A stretch of 62,179 nt of DNA, from positions 1-62,179 of the forward strand of contig NZ_LVJH01000063.1 of NCBI RefSeq assembly GCF_001637205.1, given 5' to 3'. Numbering within the stretch: position 1 is the first letter of the stretch; every line of letters begins with the position of its first letter. This DNA comes from Paenibacillus glacialis. Its GTDB lineage: Bacteria; Bacillota; Bacilli; Paenibacillales; Paenibacillaceae. The position numbers and the translations under genes were made by a program. Shown piece by piece: positions 50,803-60,071 of the stretch. The notes below the pieces were generated by a model. That model was not told where the DNA came from. It ran no database searches and saw nothing but the letters and a program-made list of their open reading frames with translations.

Positions 50803-51891
50803 TTACTGGGCTTTTTCCAACAGTTTTGGTTTCGCAAAGATCATACGTCCCGCAGAGGTCTGTAGAACACTCGTCACTAGCACTTCCATAAGCGAGCCAA
50901 TATATTCACGTCCACCTTCTACGACAATCATCGTACCATCATCTAAATAGGCGACACCTTGTCCATGTTCTTTACCATCTTTGATCACTTGCACCATAAT
51001 TTCTTCCCCAGGAAGAACGACAGGTTTGACTGCATTCGCTAGATCATTGATGTTCAGGACAGACACACCTTGCAGCTCACATACTTTGTTCAAGTTGTAG
51101 TCGTTAGTGACCACTTTCCCCTTTAATACTTTAGCCAACTTAACAAGCTTGCTATCCACTTCTGATATTTCTTCAAAATCCCCTTCGTAAATAAGTACCT
51201 TTATAGCTAACTCTTTCTGGATTTTATTCAAAATATCAAGACCTCTGCGCCCCCGATTACGTTTGAGTAAATCTGACGAATCTGCGATATGTTGAAGCTC
51301 TTCGAGTACGAACTCGGGAATAACAATTGTCCCCTCGATAAAACCCGTTTTGCAAATATCAGCAATCCGTCCATCAATAATCACGCTCGTATCAAGTATT
51401 TTATGTTCCTCCAGCATTCTTTCATCGGATAACTCAGCACGCCCCCATCTTCCTGAGGTCCATAACGTTGCAAGTTCCTCTTTCTTCTCCATACCGACTC
51501 TAAGGCCCATGTAGCCGCATATCAGAGTTATACCCACTTCTATCATTTGTCCTGCTTTCCCAAGCCATGCGAGGCTAGGATACAGTAACAGAGCCAGCAG
51601 AAGGCCACCTGTCAGCCCTGCCGCTCCAGCAGTCAACTCATTCATCGGCATTTTAGAAAAAGACACGACAATAGCTTGTAATTTGTTAAATACGATTGGG
51701 TAGCTCATGGAGCCGATGAACATAAATAATATCGCGCCTAACGTCGCAAAGACCAAACCACCCCGAACAGCGTCATTTTCACCAAATAGGGTTATCCATT
51801 CAGGGAATGACTTTCCTAACATTTGATAAAACGTATATCCAAACCATGCACCACATAGTCCAATGAATACTAAAATAGCTTTTTTTAACAT
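50803..51891 (-). CDS. yacL: YacL-family membrane PIN-TRAM protein
   Basis: A 362-residue protein with four N-terminal membrane segments (to about residue 130), a PIN nuclease-like domain (ILDTSVIIDGRIADI near 164-178, VTNDYNLN near 264) and a C-terminal TRAM domain. It is widespread in Bacillales between disA and ispD; the function is not established, though PIN-TRAM suggests RNA. The start was set at the ATG 12 nt after AAGGAG. Confidence 0.88.
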   Translation of the reverse strand: MLKKAILVFIGLCGAWFGYTFYQMLGKSFPEWITLFGENDAVRGGLVFATLGAILFMFIGSMSYPIVFNKLQAIVVSFSKMPMNELTAGAAGLTGGLLLALLLYPSLAWLGKAGQMIEVGITLICGYMGLRVGMEKKEELATLWTSGRWGRAELSDERMLEEHKILDTSVIIDGRIADICKTGFIEGTIVIPEFVLEELQHIADSSDLLKRNRGRRGLDILNKIQKELAIKVLIYEGDFEEISEVDSKLVKLAKVLKGKVVTNDYNLNKVCELQGVSVLNINDLANAVKPVVLPGEEIMVQVIKDGKEHGQGVAYLDDGTMIVVEGGREYIGSLMEVLVTSVLQTSAGRMIFAKPKLLEKAQ

Positions 51892-52040
51892 CAGATCCCA
51901 CATCTCCTTCAAAATATATAGCTTTCATAGATATCTTTATCCAGTATGATCCAATTTCACGGAGCATAACCCTAATTTCCCAATTTTTCTTAATCGTGAA
52001 TAAGACATACTATTCTTTCTTCGATGTGTCTCTTTTTGGG

Positions 52041-52070
52041 TTGAAAATAAACATTGCACTGGCATATAAT
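52041..52070 (+). promoter_or_regulatory. promoter of the plus-strand gene at 52109 (sigma-A)
   Basis: The -35 TTGAAA (52041-52046) and a perfect -10 TATAAT (52065-52070) are 18 bp apart on the plus strand, 38 bp upstream of the start codon. Confidence 0.7.
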
Positions 52071-52108
52071 GAATTCAATTCATAAATTATATAGAGGTGA
52101 TTGGAAAA

Positions 52109-52504
52109 ATGAGTACAGTCAGTTTACAGGAATTCCAAGATCAAATATCCGACCTGCTGCTCCGTCACCGTAGTCTACTCGATGTGATGTCTAAGAATGG
52201 ACAGAGTAGCGCATCATTGAACAGGGCTGTCGCCAAAGCCATTACGGATTGTGGTTGTATCGAACTCCACGCTAGTAAGCAAGCATTTGAACCAGAATCA
52301 GATCTAGCGTCCACGAAAGAAGTATTAGGAACTCATGTACATGGGCACTTATGTGAGAACTGCAAAGAGATCATCAGTACCGAATTAGGGCGTAACATGT
52401 TCTACTTGTCAGCTCTCTGTAACTTGCTTGATATTAATATGGATGAAGTCGTTCGAGATGAATCGAAGAAATGTTCCACTCTTGGACTATTCAATATGTC
52501 TTAA
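52109..52504 (+). CDS. conserved protein of unknown function (131 aa)
   Basis: A 131-residue soluble protein, MSTVSLQEFQDQISDLLLRH..., largely helical. It has a cysteine pair CGC (about 48-50) with ECHA-like context, a CENC motif near 83-86 and a final Cys in KKCSTLGLFNMS. The length and the N-terminal SLQEFQ...LLLRH helix are reminiscent of small all-alpha proteins of the MazG-like group, but I cannot assign it; it may be specific to Paenibacillaceae. It is the only plus-strand gene in the right half and has its own promoter, GAGGTG ribosome-binding site and terminator. Confidence 0.75.
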   Translation: MSTVSLQEFQDQISDLLLRHRSLLDVMSKNGQSSASLNRAVAKAITDCGCIELHASKQAFEPESDLASTKEVLGTHVHGHLCENCKEIISTELGRNMFYLSALCNLLDINMDEVVRDESKKCSTLGLFNMS

Positions 52505-52532
52505 AAGGTATTATCGACATGATTCCAACATA

Positions 52533-52583
52533 AAAAAAAGCATTTATCTCACTGCCATAAGGCATGAAATAAATGCTTTTTAT
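52533..52583. terminator. bidirectional terminator between the 131-aa gene and pssA
   Basis: A 13-bp outer stem AAAAAGCATTTAT/ATAAATGCTTTTT (52535-52547, 52569-52581) encloses an inner TGCC-ATAA-GGCA. A/T-runs lie on both sides, so it can end both converging transcripts. Confidence 0.85.
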
Positions 52584-52615
52584 TTGTACATACATAGAGG
52601 ACTGAAAGACCTCAT

Positions 52616-53341
52616 TTAACGATCAGAATGAAGAGAATCTTCTTCTTTCTTCTTGTGATTACGACGTCTCAGAGATCTCTCGATACTCTGCTTCACACCG
52701 TAAACCGCATATATGACAAGTGGTATAAAGATTAACTTAGATATTTGATCCGGAAACACAACAGCAATCGCTACAGCCACTACGATAACAATCGGTGCAC
52801 CTATAACAACTTTCTTCGGAAGACCCACTTTTTTGAAATTGGGATATCTTACCGTACTGACCATCAAATAAGATAGCAAAAGCATGGCAATAATCATATA
52901 AGTACCAGAAATCTCATGATGAAAAAGAGATAATGTTGCTAATACTCCACCCGCGGCAGGAATCGGTAATCCAGTAAAATAACCTGGCATCCCTTTTCGA
53001 ACATTAAAACGAGCTAACCGTAGTGCACCACACATAGGGAAAATGGCTGTAGCACTCCAAGCTATTGGATCTGGTAAAACTTGCAATGTAACCATATACA
53101 TAATAAGTGCAGGTGCTGCACCAAAAGAAATAACATCCGAAAGGGAATCAAGCTCTTTCCCGAACTCGCTTTGCACATGAAGCGCTCTTGCCACGCGACC
53201 ATCTAGGCCATCGAGTAGCATCGCAATAATGATCATGATCGCAGCCATACTAAATTTTTCATTCAGTGCCATCATCATCGCAATCATTCCGAGGGCTAGA
53301 TTACCTAAAGTAAACATATTCGGAATTGACTTCGTTATCAT
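52616..53341 (-). CDS. pssA: CDP-diacylglycerol-serine O-phosphatidyltransferase
   Basis: A 241-residue membrane enzyme with about six to seven helices and the CDP-alcohol phosphotransferase motif DGLDGRVAR-x8-G-x3-D-x3-D (about residues 44-69). It makes phosphatidylserine, the precursor of phosphatidylethanolamine. It has a basic cytosolic tail (RSLRRRNHKKKEEDS). It lies 55 bp after disA on the same strand and is probably cotranscribed; in Bacillus subtilis pssA is elsewhere. Confidence 0.92.
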   Translation of the reverse strand: MITKSIPNMFTLGNLALGMIAMMMALNEKFSMAAIMIIIAMLLDGLDGRVARALHVQSEFGKELDSLSDVISFGAAPALIMYMVTLQVLPDPIAWSATAIFPMCGALRLARFNVRKGMPGYFTGLPIPAAGGVLATLSLFHHEISGTYMIIAMLLLSYLMVSTVRYPNFKKVGLPKKVVIGAPIVIVVAVAIAVVFPDQISKLIFIPLVIYAVYGVKQSIERSLRRRNHKKKEEDSLHSDR

Positions 53342-53396
53342 TTATTCACCTCAATTAGTTAAATATACCCCATATCATCCATTGATTGTATGGCAT

Positions 53397-54476
53397 TTAA
53401 ACCTGCCTGTCAATGAATACTTGCTCTTGTAAACGATTGAGGCCATCCTTAATATTCCTTGCTCTAACCTCACCAATGCCATCCACTTCATCCAATTGTT
53501 CAATGGTTGCAGTCATAATTTGTGGCAACTGTTCGAAGTGCTCCAAAAGATTATGAATGATTACATTTGGCAATCGTGGGATCTTATTTAAAACTCTATA
53601 TCCTCGTGGAACGATGGATTCCTCCGATGTCACAAACGACGCTGGGTACCCTAATAGTCGAGTGATATAGTGTAGATCCAGTAATTCATCATCAGAAGCA
53701 CGTTTGAGTCCCGCAATGATCTCACGGATTTTATCTTCATTATCATCACGTGCATAGTCCCTAAATAACAGCCAAGCTTCCACTTCCATGTTACTTACTA
53801 GTTCTTCCATCTGCAAACTGATGAGACGTCCCTCATTGCCTAACTCAGTAATGTAACGTTTAATCTCTGTCTTGATCCGGAGCACCATTTCCACCCTTTG
53901 AATCACATTAACCACTTCTGGAATCGTTACGAGTTCTTCGAACTCAGAAGCCGATAAATTAGTGAGTGATTGATTCAAGACAGCTCTATATCTCTCCAGC
54001 GTCTGTATGGCTTGATTGGCTTTAGTAAGGATAACACCAATCTCTTTAAGTGAATAACGTAAAGCGCCCTGATACAACGTAATAATATTACGCCGCTGCG
54101 AGATAGAAACGACCAGCTTACCTGTTTGCTTAGCCACACGTTCTGCCGTTCTATGCCGAATTCCTGTTTCGGAGGATCCAATGGAGGAGTCAGGGATTAA
54201 CTGAGTATTGGCATACAAGATCCGCTTGAGATCCTCACTCAATATTATGGCTCCATCCATCTTGGCCAACTCGTATAAATAATTGGGTGAGAAATCACAG
54301 TTGATTGAAAAACCGCCATCCACAACCTCCATGACCTCCGGACTATAGCCAACAACGATCAGTGCTCCCGTCTTAGCCCGCAATACATTTTCGAGTCCAT
54401 CCCTAAAGGCTGTTCCAGGTGCAACTAACCTCAGTAAATCATTCATTATATCTACTTGATTACTCTCTTTCATCAT
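53397..54476 (-). CDS. disA: DNA integrity scanning protein DisA (diadenylate cyclase)
   Basis: A 359-residue protein. The N-terminal DAC domain carries MDGAIILS (about 74-81) and GIRHRTAERVAKQT (about 104-117), the c-di-AMP-forming motifs. A helical spine follows, then C-terminal helix-hairpin-helix DNA-binding repeats (ELDEVDGIGEVRARNIKDGL). It scans chromosomal DNA and makes c-di-AMP. AGGGGG stands before the paired ATG codons. Confidence 0.95.
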   Translation of the reverse strand: MMKESNQVDIMNDLLRLVAPGTAFRDGLENVLRAKTGALIVVGYSPEVMEVVDGGFSINCDFSPNYLYELAKMDGAIILSEDLKRILYANTQLIPDSSIGSSETGIRHRTAERVAKQTGKLVVSISQRRNIITLYQGALRYSLKEIGVILTKANQAIQTLERYRAVLNQSLTNLSASEFEELVTIPEVVNVIQRVEMVLRIKTEIKRYITELGNEGRLISLQMEELVSNMEVEAWLLFRDYARDDNEDKIREIIAGLKRASDDELLDLHYITRLLGYPASFVTSEESIVPRGYRVLNKIPRLPNVIIHNLLEHFEQLPQIMTATIEQLDEVDGIGEVRARNIKDGLNRLQEQVFIDRQV

Positions 54477-54845
54477 TAAATGCCCCCTAATCTAACGCAA
54501 CAGCAAGTGCTTATGCCACAGTAGTTATACCATAAGCTCAATTCCTTTAGGATGTCGCCATCCCTTCAAACCCTATTCGGACATCATTTCACAGCTATCT
54601 CCAAAATATACGCGAAGTCGTCAAATTTCATAAAAACGACTATTTGAGATGAGCATCTATTTAGAGGGAACATTTATATTATATAATTCCCAATCAAAAT
54701 TCATGCTGTTTTACATTCATGAGAACCGAACTAATGGTAACGTTCAAATGCTAAATCCTTACAACTAAGTATAACGGAAAGCACTTTCCTTTTAAAGAAG
54801 ATGATGAACAACATTATTAAAAAATCATGTAGAAGAAAGTAATCA
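54477..54845 (-). other. gene-free region between radA and disA with two palindromes
   Basis: No coding frame is supported. An imperfect palindrome GGGAA...TTCCC (54666-54691) surrounds a TTATATTATATAA core. GGAAAG-CA-CTTTCC (54776-54789) lies between a -35-like TTAAAA and a -10-like TATACT on the minus strand. An extended -10 (TGGTATAAC, near 54528) stands closer to disA. The disA transcript therefore probably starts in this gap rather than in the clpC operon. Confidence 0.5.
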
Positions 54846-56273
54846 TCATTCTTCCTCATCCCAAGGAGCTCGTTGATGTCCACCTTTTGACGTAGAAGTA
54901 CCGAATACAGAGTTGATCACTTGGCTCAACGTCTTACATGGAATAACCTTTATTGTAGAAAACGTGGTTGTACTCTTCAATCCATTAAGTGCAACATATA
55001 CACGTTTGAAGCCCATTCGTTCAAGTTCTCTGATACGTAATTCTAACGTAGGCACTTTCTTTAATTCACCCGTTAATCCTATATCGGCAATAAAAACCGT
55101 ATCATTAGGAATTCCTTTATTCTTGTAAGATGATACAATACTCATAATCGCTGCTAAGTTGGAGGATTGTTCTTTTAAACGAATACCACCCGTAGTCTTG
55201 ACTACGACATTCTTATCGTGTAAAGGGATGCCGGCTCTTTGTTCCATGATACTTATAAGTGTATTTACATGGTCTTTCTTTAAACACTCAGCAATTCGAC
55301 TCGGGTACGGCATAAACGTGGATGATACCAAGCTTTCGATCTCAAGAATGATAGGTCGTGTACCTTCTTTAACGACAGTTAATGCACTTCCACTAATCAC
55401 ATCGTTATCTTCCCTTTGCGTCATAAAGAATTCGGATGGATTGTCGACAGCTGTCATTCCTTGCTCACCCATTGAGAAAAAACCTATTTCTCCAGAGCTT
55501 CCATAGCGATTTTTGGATGAAAATAGCATTTTCAACTCTTCGCCTTCTTCTCCCTCAAGAATAAGAACAGTATCGACCAAGTGCTCTAATGCTCTCAATC
55601 CAGCTAGTTCGTTATCTTTGGTCATCTGTCCAACCATAATAATCGCTCTTGGTCTTTGCGCATCTTTGGCGATTTTCAAAAGCGTATTAGCACATTCCAT
55701 GGTTTGCGTAGGAGAACCAGGTCTTTGAGGGTACTCATCTAATACAAAGGTTTGGATACTATCGATGATAATAACATCGGGGTCTATTTGGTCAATGCAA
55801 CCTAAAACGTTGTTCAAGCTATTATCAGAGTAGACCCATACGTCTTTATGCATATCTTGCAAAACACGCTCTGCTCTCGTTTTTATCTGAGAGTCGCTTT
55901 CCTCACCAGAAGCATATAGCACTTTCAATCCTTGCTTCGCCATATCATCAGATATTTGCAACAAGAGGGTTGATTTCCCTGCTCCTGGAATGGCAGTAAT
56001 AATCGTAATAGAATCTTTTACAATACCCCCGCCCATAACACGATTAAATTCATTATATTTCGTGATAATCCGATCACTGTTCTGAGATACAGTATCTGTT
56101 AGACGGTTTACTTTAACATTTTTCTTCTTACTGATGCTTTTTTGCCCACCACTGACATCGCCAGTCTCTTCTTCTTCAAGCGTATTCCATTCTCGACAAT
56201 CATTACACGAACCTTGCCATTTTATATGCTCATGCCCACAACTGGTACACTTATATATTATTTTCTTTTTCAT
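54846..56273 (-). CDS. radA: RadA-like DNA repair ATPase, divergent
   Basis: A 475-residue protein with RadA architecture. The C4 zinc finger (CTSC...CNDC) is within the first 27 residues. The Walker A AIPGAGKST is near 97, followed by IIIDSIQT, the RadA-specific SKNRYGSSGEIGFF and a C-terminal Lon-like domain (TTGGIRLKE...IGLTGELKKVP). RadA speeds branch migration in recombination. Compared with usual Bacillales RadA several strong motifs differ: AIPGAGKST for GDPGIGKST, KNRYG for KNRFG, and ECLKKDHVN where ATGIDYNR is expected. The gene also stands apart from clpC and disA. Replacement by a foreign copy is possible. The start was set at the ATG 11 nt after GAGGAAG. Confidence 0.85.
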   Translation of the reverse strand: MKKKIIYKCTSCGHEHIKWQGSCNDCREWNTLEEEETGDVSGGQKSISKKKNVKVNRLTDTVSQNSDRIITKYNEFNRVMGGGIVKDSITIITAIPGAGKSTLLLQISDDMAKQGLKVLYASGEESDSQIKTRAERVLQDMHKDVWVYSDNSLNNVLGCIDQIDPDVIIIDSIQTFVLDEYPQRPGSPTQTMECANTLLKIAKDAQRPRAIIMVGQMTKDNELAGLRALEHLVDTVLILEGEEGEELKMLFSSKNRYGSSGEIGFFSMGEQGMTAVDNPSEFFMTQREDNDVISGSALTVVKEGTRPIILEIESLVSSTFMPYPSRIAECLKKDHVNTLISIMEQRAGIPLHDKNVVVKTTGGIRLKEQSSNLAAIMSIVSSYKNKGIPNDTVFIADIGLTGELKKVPTLELRIRELERMGFKRVYVALNGLKSTTTFSTIKVIPCKTLSQVINSVFGTSTSKGGHQRAPWDEEE

Positions 56274-56405
56274 GTTATAATTCACTTCCTCAATTAATCA
56301 ATATAACCGTATTTTGTAAGTTGATATATCATCTATAAATATTATCGTAAGGTTTACATAAAAAGTTTACATCTCTTCTAATAATAACTCAAACTTTTAC
56401 CTTCC

Positions 56406-56446
56406 AAAAGAAATAGTGCCCTCCATTTACTGAAGAGCACTATTTC
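56406..56446 (-). terminator. terminator of the ctsR-mcsA-mcsB-clpC operon
   Basis: GAAATAGTGC/GCACTATTTC (56410-56419, 56437-56446) is extended by five more pairs including G-T and followed on the minus strand by TTTT. It lies about 30 bp after the clpC stop and separates clpC from radA. Confidence 0.85.
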
Positions 56447-56475
56447 GAGAATCAATCATATTTATTTATATTTAA

Positions 56476-58917
56476 TTATTCTTGCGTAACAGAAGGTTCT
56501 TGCTTCTCAACGATCAATCCTTCTTCTCCCTTATTAATGATTAGGGAATCGCCTTTACTAATTTTACCTGAGAGCAGTTCTTCAGATAAACGATCTTCAA
56601 TATGTTTTTGGATCGCTCTACGAAGTGGACGTGCACCAAAGGCTGGATCATAACCTTCTTTGGCCAAGAACGCTTTGGCTTCATCTGTTAATATGAATTC
56701 CACATCGTATTCTCGTAGTCGTTTACGAAGTTCCTCAGACATCAGCGTAACAATCTCCGCAATATGTTTCTCTTCTAAGGAATGGAATACAATAATTTCA
56801 TCAATCCGGTTCAAGAATTCTGGGCGGAAGGTCTTCTTAAGTTCCCCCATTACTTTATCCTTCATGTTGGAATACTCTGCTCCCCCGTCTTGAACTGCCG
56901 TGAATCCTAACGTCGAGTTACGTTTAAGCGCTTCAGCACCCACGTTAGAAGTCATAATAATTAACGTATTACGGAAGTCAACGACACGACCTTTAGAATC
57001 AGTCAAACGACCATCTTCAAGCACTTGTAATAAGATATTAAACACTTCTGGGTGTGCTTTCTCGATCTCATCCAATAGTACGACTGAGTAAGGTTTACGA
57101 CGAACTTTCTCCGTAAGTTGGCCACCTTCTTCATATCCTACATAGCCTGGAGGTGCTCCAACAAGGCGAGATGTAGAGTGTTTCTCCATATATTCAGACA
57201 TATCGATCCGTACGATAGCATTTTCATCCCCGAATAAGGCATCCGCCAAAGCACGCGCTAATTCTGTCTTACCAACACCCGTTGGTCCAAGGAAAACAAA
57301 TGAACCTATAGGTCGTTTAGGATCTTTAAGCCCTGCACGAGCGCGGCGAACCGCTCTACTTACAGATTTCACTGCTTCTTCTTGACCAATTAGACGTTCA
57401 TGCAGAATCGACTCCATATTCAGAAGGCGCTGAGTCTCTTCTTCCTTAAGCTTACTTACTGGGATTCCAGTCCAGCTTGCAACGATTTGTGCAATATCAT
57501 CTGGAGTAACTTCGGAATCAGTACTACCTTGTTTTTCTTTCCATTGGTTCTTCGTGATATCTAGTTCTTCACGAACCTTTTGTTCTGTATCACGTAGTGC
57601 AGCAGCCTTTTCGAATTCTTGGCTTTGGACAGAAGCATCCTTTTCTTTACGAATATCTTCAAGACGGCTTTCTAATTCTTTCAAATTAGGTGGAATCGTG
57701 TATGAATGCAACCTTACCTTCGAACCTGCCTCATCGATCAAATCGATCGCTTTATCTGGTAAGAAACGATCTGGAATATAACGATCTGACAATTTAACAG
57801 CTTCTACAATCGCTTCATCCGTAATCTTCACACGGTGATGTGCTTCATAACGATCACGTAAACCAAATAGAATTTGGACAGCTTCCTCTGGTGACGGTTG
57901 ATCAACCGTAATCGGCTGGAATCTGCGCTCTAAGGCAGCATCTTTCTCAATATACTTACGGTACTCATCTAGTGTTGTTGCCCCTATGCACTGCAACTCA
58001 CCACGAGCAAGGGATGGCTTCAGAATGTTGGATGCATCAATTGCACCTTCCGCTCCACCAGCACCAATCAACGTATGCAACTCATCAATAAAAAGTATGA
58101 TGTTACCTGCTTGGCGAACTTCATCCATAATCTTCTTCAGGCGATCTTCAAATTCACCACGATATTTAGTTCCCGCAACAACCGATCCCATATCAAGCGT
58201 CATAACACGCTTATCACGAAGGGTCTCTGGGATTTCATTATTAATAATTTTCTGTGCAAGTCCTTCAGCGATGGCTGTTTTACCAACCCCTGGTTCACCA
58301 ATCAGTACTGGATTATTCTTGGTACGACGACTAAGAACCTGAATAACTCTCTCAATTTCCTTACTTCGCCCAATCACAGGGTCCAGATTTCCTTCTTTAG
58401 CATACGCAGTTAAATCACGTGCCAAACTATCCAACGTTGGAGTATTCACATTTGCTTGTGCTCCATTATGGCTTGACACAGCTTCACTGCTTCCCAAAAG
58501 TTGTAGCACTTGTTGACGTGCTTTATTCAAGCTAATCCCCAAATTATTAAGTACTCGTGCAGCTACACCTTCGCCTTCACGAATAAGACCTAACAAAATA
58601 TGTTCAGTACCCACATAGGTATGTCCAAGCTTACGAGCTTCATCCATAGAAAGTTCAATGACTTTCTTAGCACGAGGTGTATAGGCAATATTTGTTGGTT
58701 GTTCTTGTCCTCGACCAATCAGTGTTTCAACTTCATCTTGAATCTTCTCGAGTCCTAGACCGAGACCAATTAAAGCCTTGGCTGCAATGCCATCTCCTTC
58801 ACGAATAAGACCAAGCAATATATGCTCTGTACCTATATTATTGTGTCCTAGACGAACTGCTTCTTCTTGAGCTAAAGCCAGCACCTTCTGCGCACGTTCC
58901 GTAAATCTCCCGAACAT
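56476..58917 (-). CDS. clpC: ATP-dependent Clp protease ATP-binding subunit ClpC
   Basis: An 813-residue Hsp100 protein with two Clp-N repeats (MFGRFTERAQKVLALAQEEA and a second copy near 80), Walker A GEPGVGKTAIAEG in the first AAA domain and GPTGVGKTELARAL in the second. A middle UVR-like coiled coil (DIRKEKDASVQSQEFEKAAAL) serves as adaptor docking site. It unfolds substrates, including McsB-phosphorylated proteins, for ClpP. Paired ATG codons exist; the second is better spaced from the ribosome-binding site. Confidence 0.97.
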   Translation of the reverse strand: MFGRFTERAQKVLALAQEEAVRLGHNNIGTEHILLGLIREGDGIAAKALIGLGLGLEKIQDEVETLIGRGQEQPTNIAYTPRAKKVIELSMDEARKLGHTYVGTEHILLGLIREGEGVAARVLNNLGISLNKARQQVLQLLGSSEAVSSHNGAQANVNTPTLDSLARDLTAYAKEGNLDPVIGRSKEIERVIQVLSRRTKNNPVLIGEPGVGKTAIAEGLAQKIINNEIPETLRDKRVMTLDMGSVVAGTKYRGEFEDRLKKIMDEVRQAGNIILFIDELHTLIGAGGAEGAIDASNILKPSLARGELQCIGATTLDEYRKYIEKDAALERRFQPITVDQPSPEEAVQILFGLRDRYEAHHRVKITDEAIVEAVKLSDRYIPDRFLPDKAIDLIDEAGSKVRLHSYTIPPNLKELESRLEDIRKEKDASVQSQEFEKAAALRDTEQKVREELDITKNQWKEKQGSTDSEVTPDDIAQIVASWTGIPVSKLKEEETQRLLNMESILHERLIGQEEAVKSVSRAVRRARAGLKDPKRPIGSFVFLGPTGVGKTELARALADALFGDENAIVRIDMSEYMEKHSTSRLVGAPPGYVGYEEGGQLTEKVRRKPYSVVLLDEIEKAHPEVFNILLQVLEDGRLTDSKGRVVDFRNTLIIMTSNVGAEALKRNSTLGFTAVQDGGAEYSNMKDKVMGELKKTFRPEFLNRIDEIIVFHSLEEKHIAEIVTLMSEELRKRLREYDVEFILTDEAKAFLAKEGYDPAFGARPLRRAIQKHIEDRLSEELLSGKISKGDSLIINKGEEGLIVEKQEPSVTQE

Positions 58918-58973
58918 CATATTCTCCTACACCTCCATGAATTTTGAAACCCTTTTATATTTAGATTTATTAA

Positions 58974-60041
58974 TTATACTTTAATCGAACCCAACTTCTC
59001 CCGTATTAATTTAGCTCGGTAGACGTCACGTTCCTCGTTCCCCATTATTTCCCCGAATGTCTTTTGAAGAAACCCTGGCTGCGTCATCACATTCAGCTCA
59101 TTCATGATTGGCGTTGAAGGACCATCTATAATGCCAAGATCAACACCAAGTCGAACATCCGATAAACGCTGCGCGGCTTCCTTCGAATCTATAATTTCTG
59201 CATATGACAAAATACCATATGATCGTTTCACCCGATCGGTCATCCGAAGCTTAGATTCATTAAGCAATCGATCACGGGCATTCTTCTCATGTTCAATGAT
59301 TTGTAATACGACACTATGCAGATTTTCGATAATTTCATTCTCCGTCTGACCTAACGTGATTTGATTAGATATCTGAAATATATTACCCACCGCTTCACTG
59401 CCTTCACCATAAATCCCTCTTACCGTGAGTCCTACTTGGGACACTGCAGACAAAATCCGATTAATTTGTTGTGTCATGACGAGTGCTGGTAAATGCATCA
59501 TAACTGAAGCTCTTAGCCCTGTCCCCACATTTGTAGGACAACTTGTCAGGTAACCCCTCGTATCATCGAACGCATAATCGATATGAGCTTCAAAAATATC
59601 ATCGATAGCTGTCGCTTTCTCCCAGGCATCACGAACTTGGAATCCCGGATATAAACATTGAATGCGAAGATGGTCCTCTTCGTTAACCATAATACTTATA
59701 GATTCATCCTCGCTAAGAATTACAGCACCATAATGTGATTCGTCAGCTAAACTTGGACTAATCAGATGCTTCTCAACAAGAACTTTTTTGTCTAATGATG
59801 ATATATCATTTAAGTTAAGCATATAAAAAGTACCGAATGATTGTAAATCATCATACTTATCCATGTCGGTAAGAAGCTCCAGCACTTCTATAGATTGCTC
59901 ATTTGTCGCAACCAAAGGAAAAGGAAGTTGCTGCAAATTACGTGCTACTCTAACACGACTGCTTATGGCAATATCGGAATCATTTGCGTTACCGAGCATC
60001 CAGTCGCTGAGTGCTTTTTCGGTAAACCGGAGATTTGGCAT
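58974..60041 (-). CDS. mcsB: protein-arginine kinase McsB
   Basis: A 355-residue phosphagen-kinase-fold enzyme with SSRVRVARNLQQLPFP (about 27-42), the catalytic-Cys loop CPTNVGTGLRASV (about 166-178) and GEGSEAVGNIFQISNQ. It phosphorylates arginines, marking proteins for ClpCP and inactivating CtsR. The start ATG is 8 nt after AAGGAGG. Confidence 0.95.
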   Translation of the reverse strand: MPNLRFTEKALSDWMLGNANDSDIAISSRVRVARNLQQLPFPLVATNEQSIEVLELLTDMDKYDDLQSFGTFYMLNLNDISSLDKKVLVEKHLISPSLADESHYGAVILSEDESISIMVNEEDHLRIQCLYPGFQVRDAWEKATAIDDIFEAHIDYAFDDTRGYLTSCPTNVGTGLRASVMMHLPALVMTQQINRILSAVSQVGLTVRGIYGEGSEAVGNIFQISNQITLGQTENEIIENLHSVVLQIIEHEKNARDRLLNESKLRMTDRVKRSYGILSYAEIIDSKEAAQRLSDVRLGVDLGIIDGPSTPIMNELNVMTQPGFLQKTFGEIMGNEERDVYRAKLIREKLGSIKV

Positions 60042-60071
60042 CACGCATTCCTCCTTCTTGAAAGAACTATA

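Noticed and set aside
54165..54175. DisA has GIRHR where some family members have GTRHR
   Set aside because: The position before RHR is variable (Met in Bacillus subtilis as I recall it); catalytic DGA and RHR are intact.
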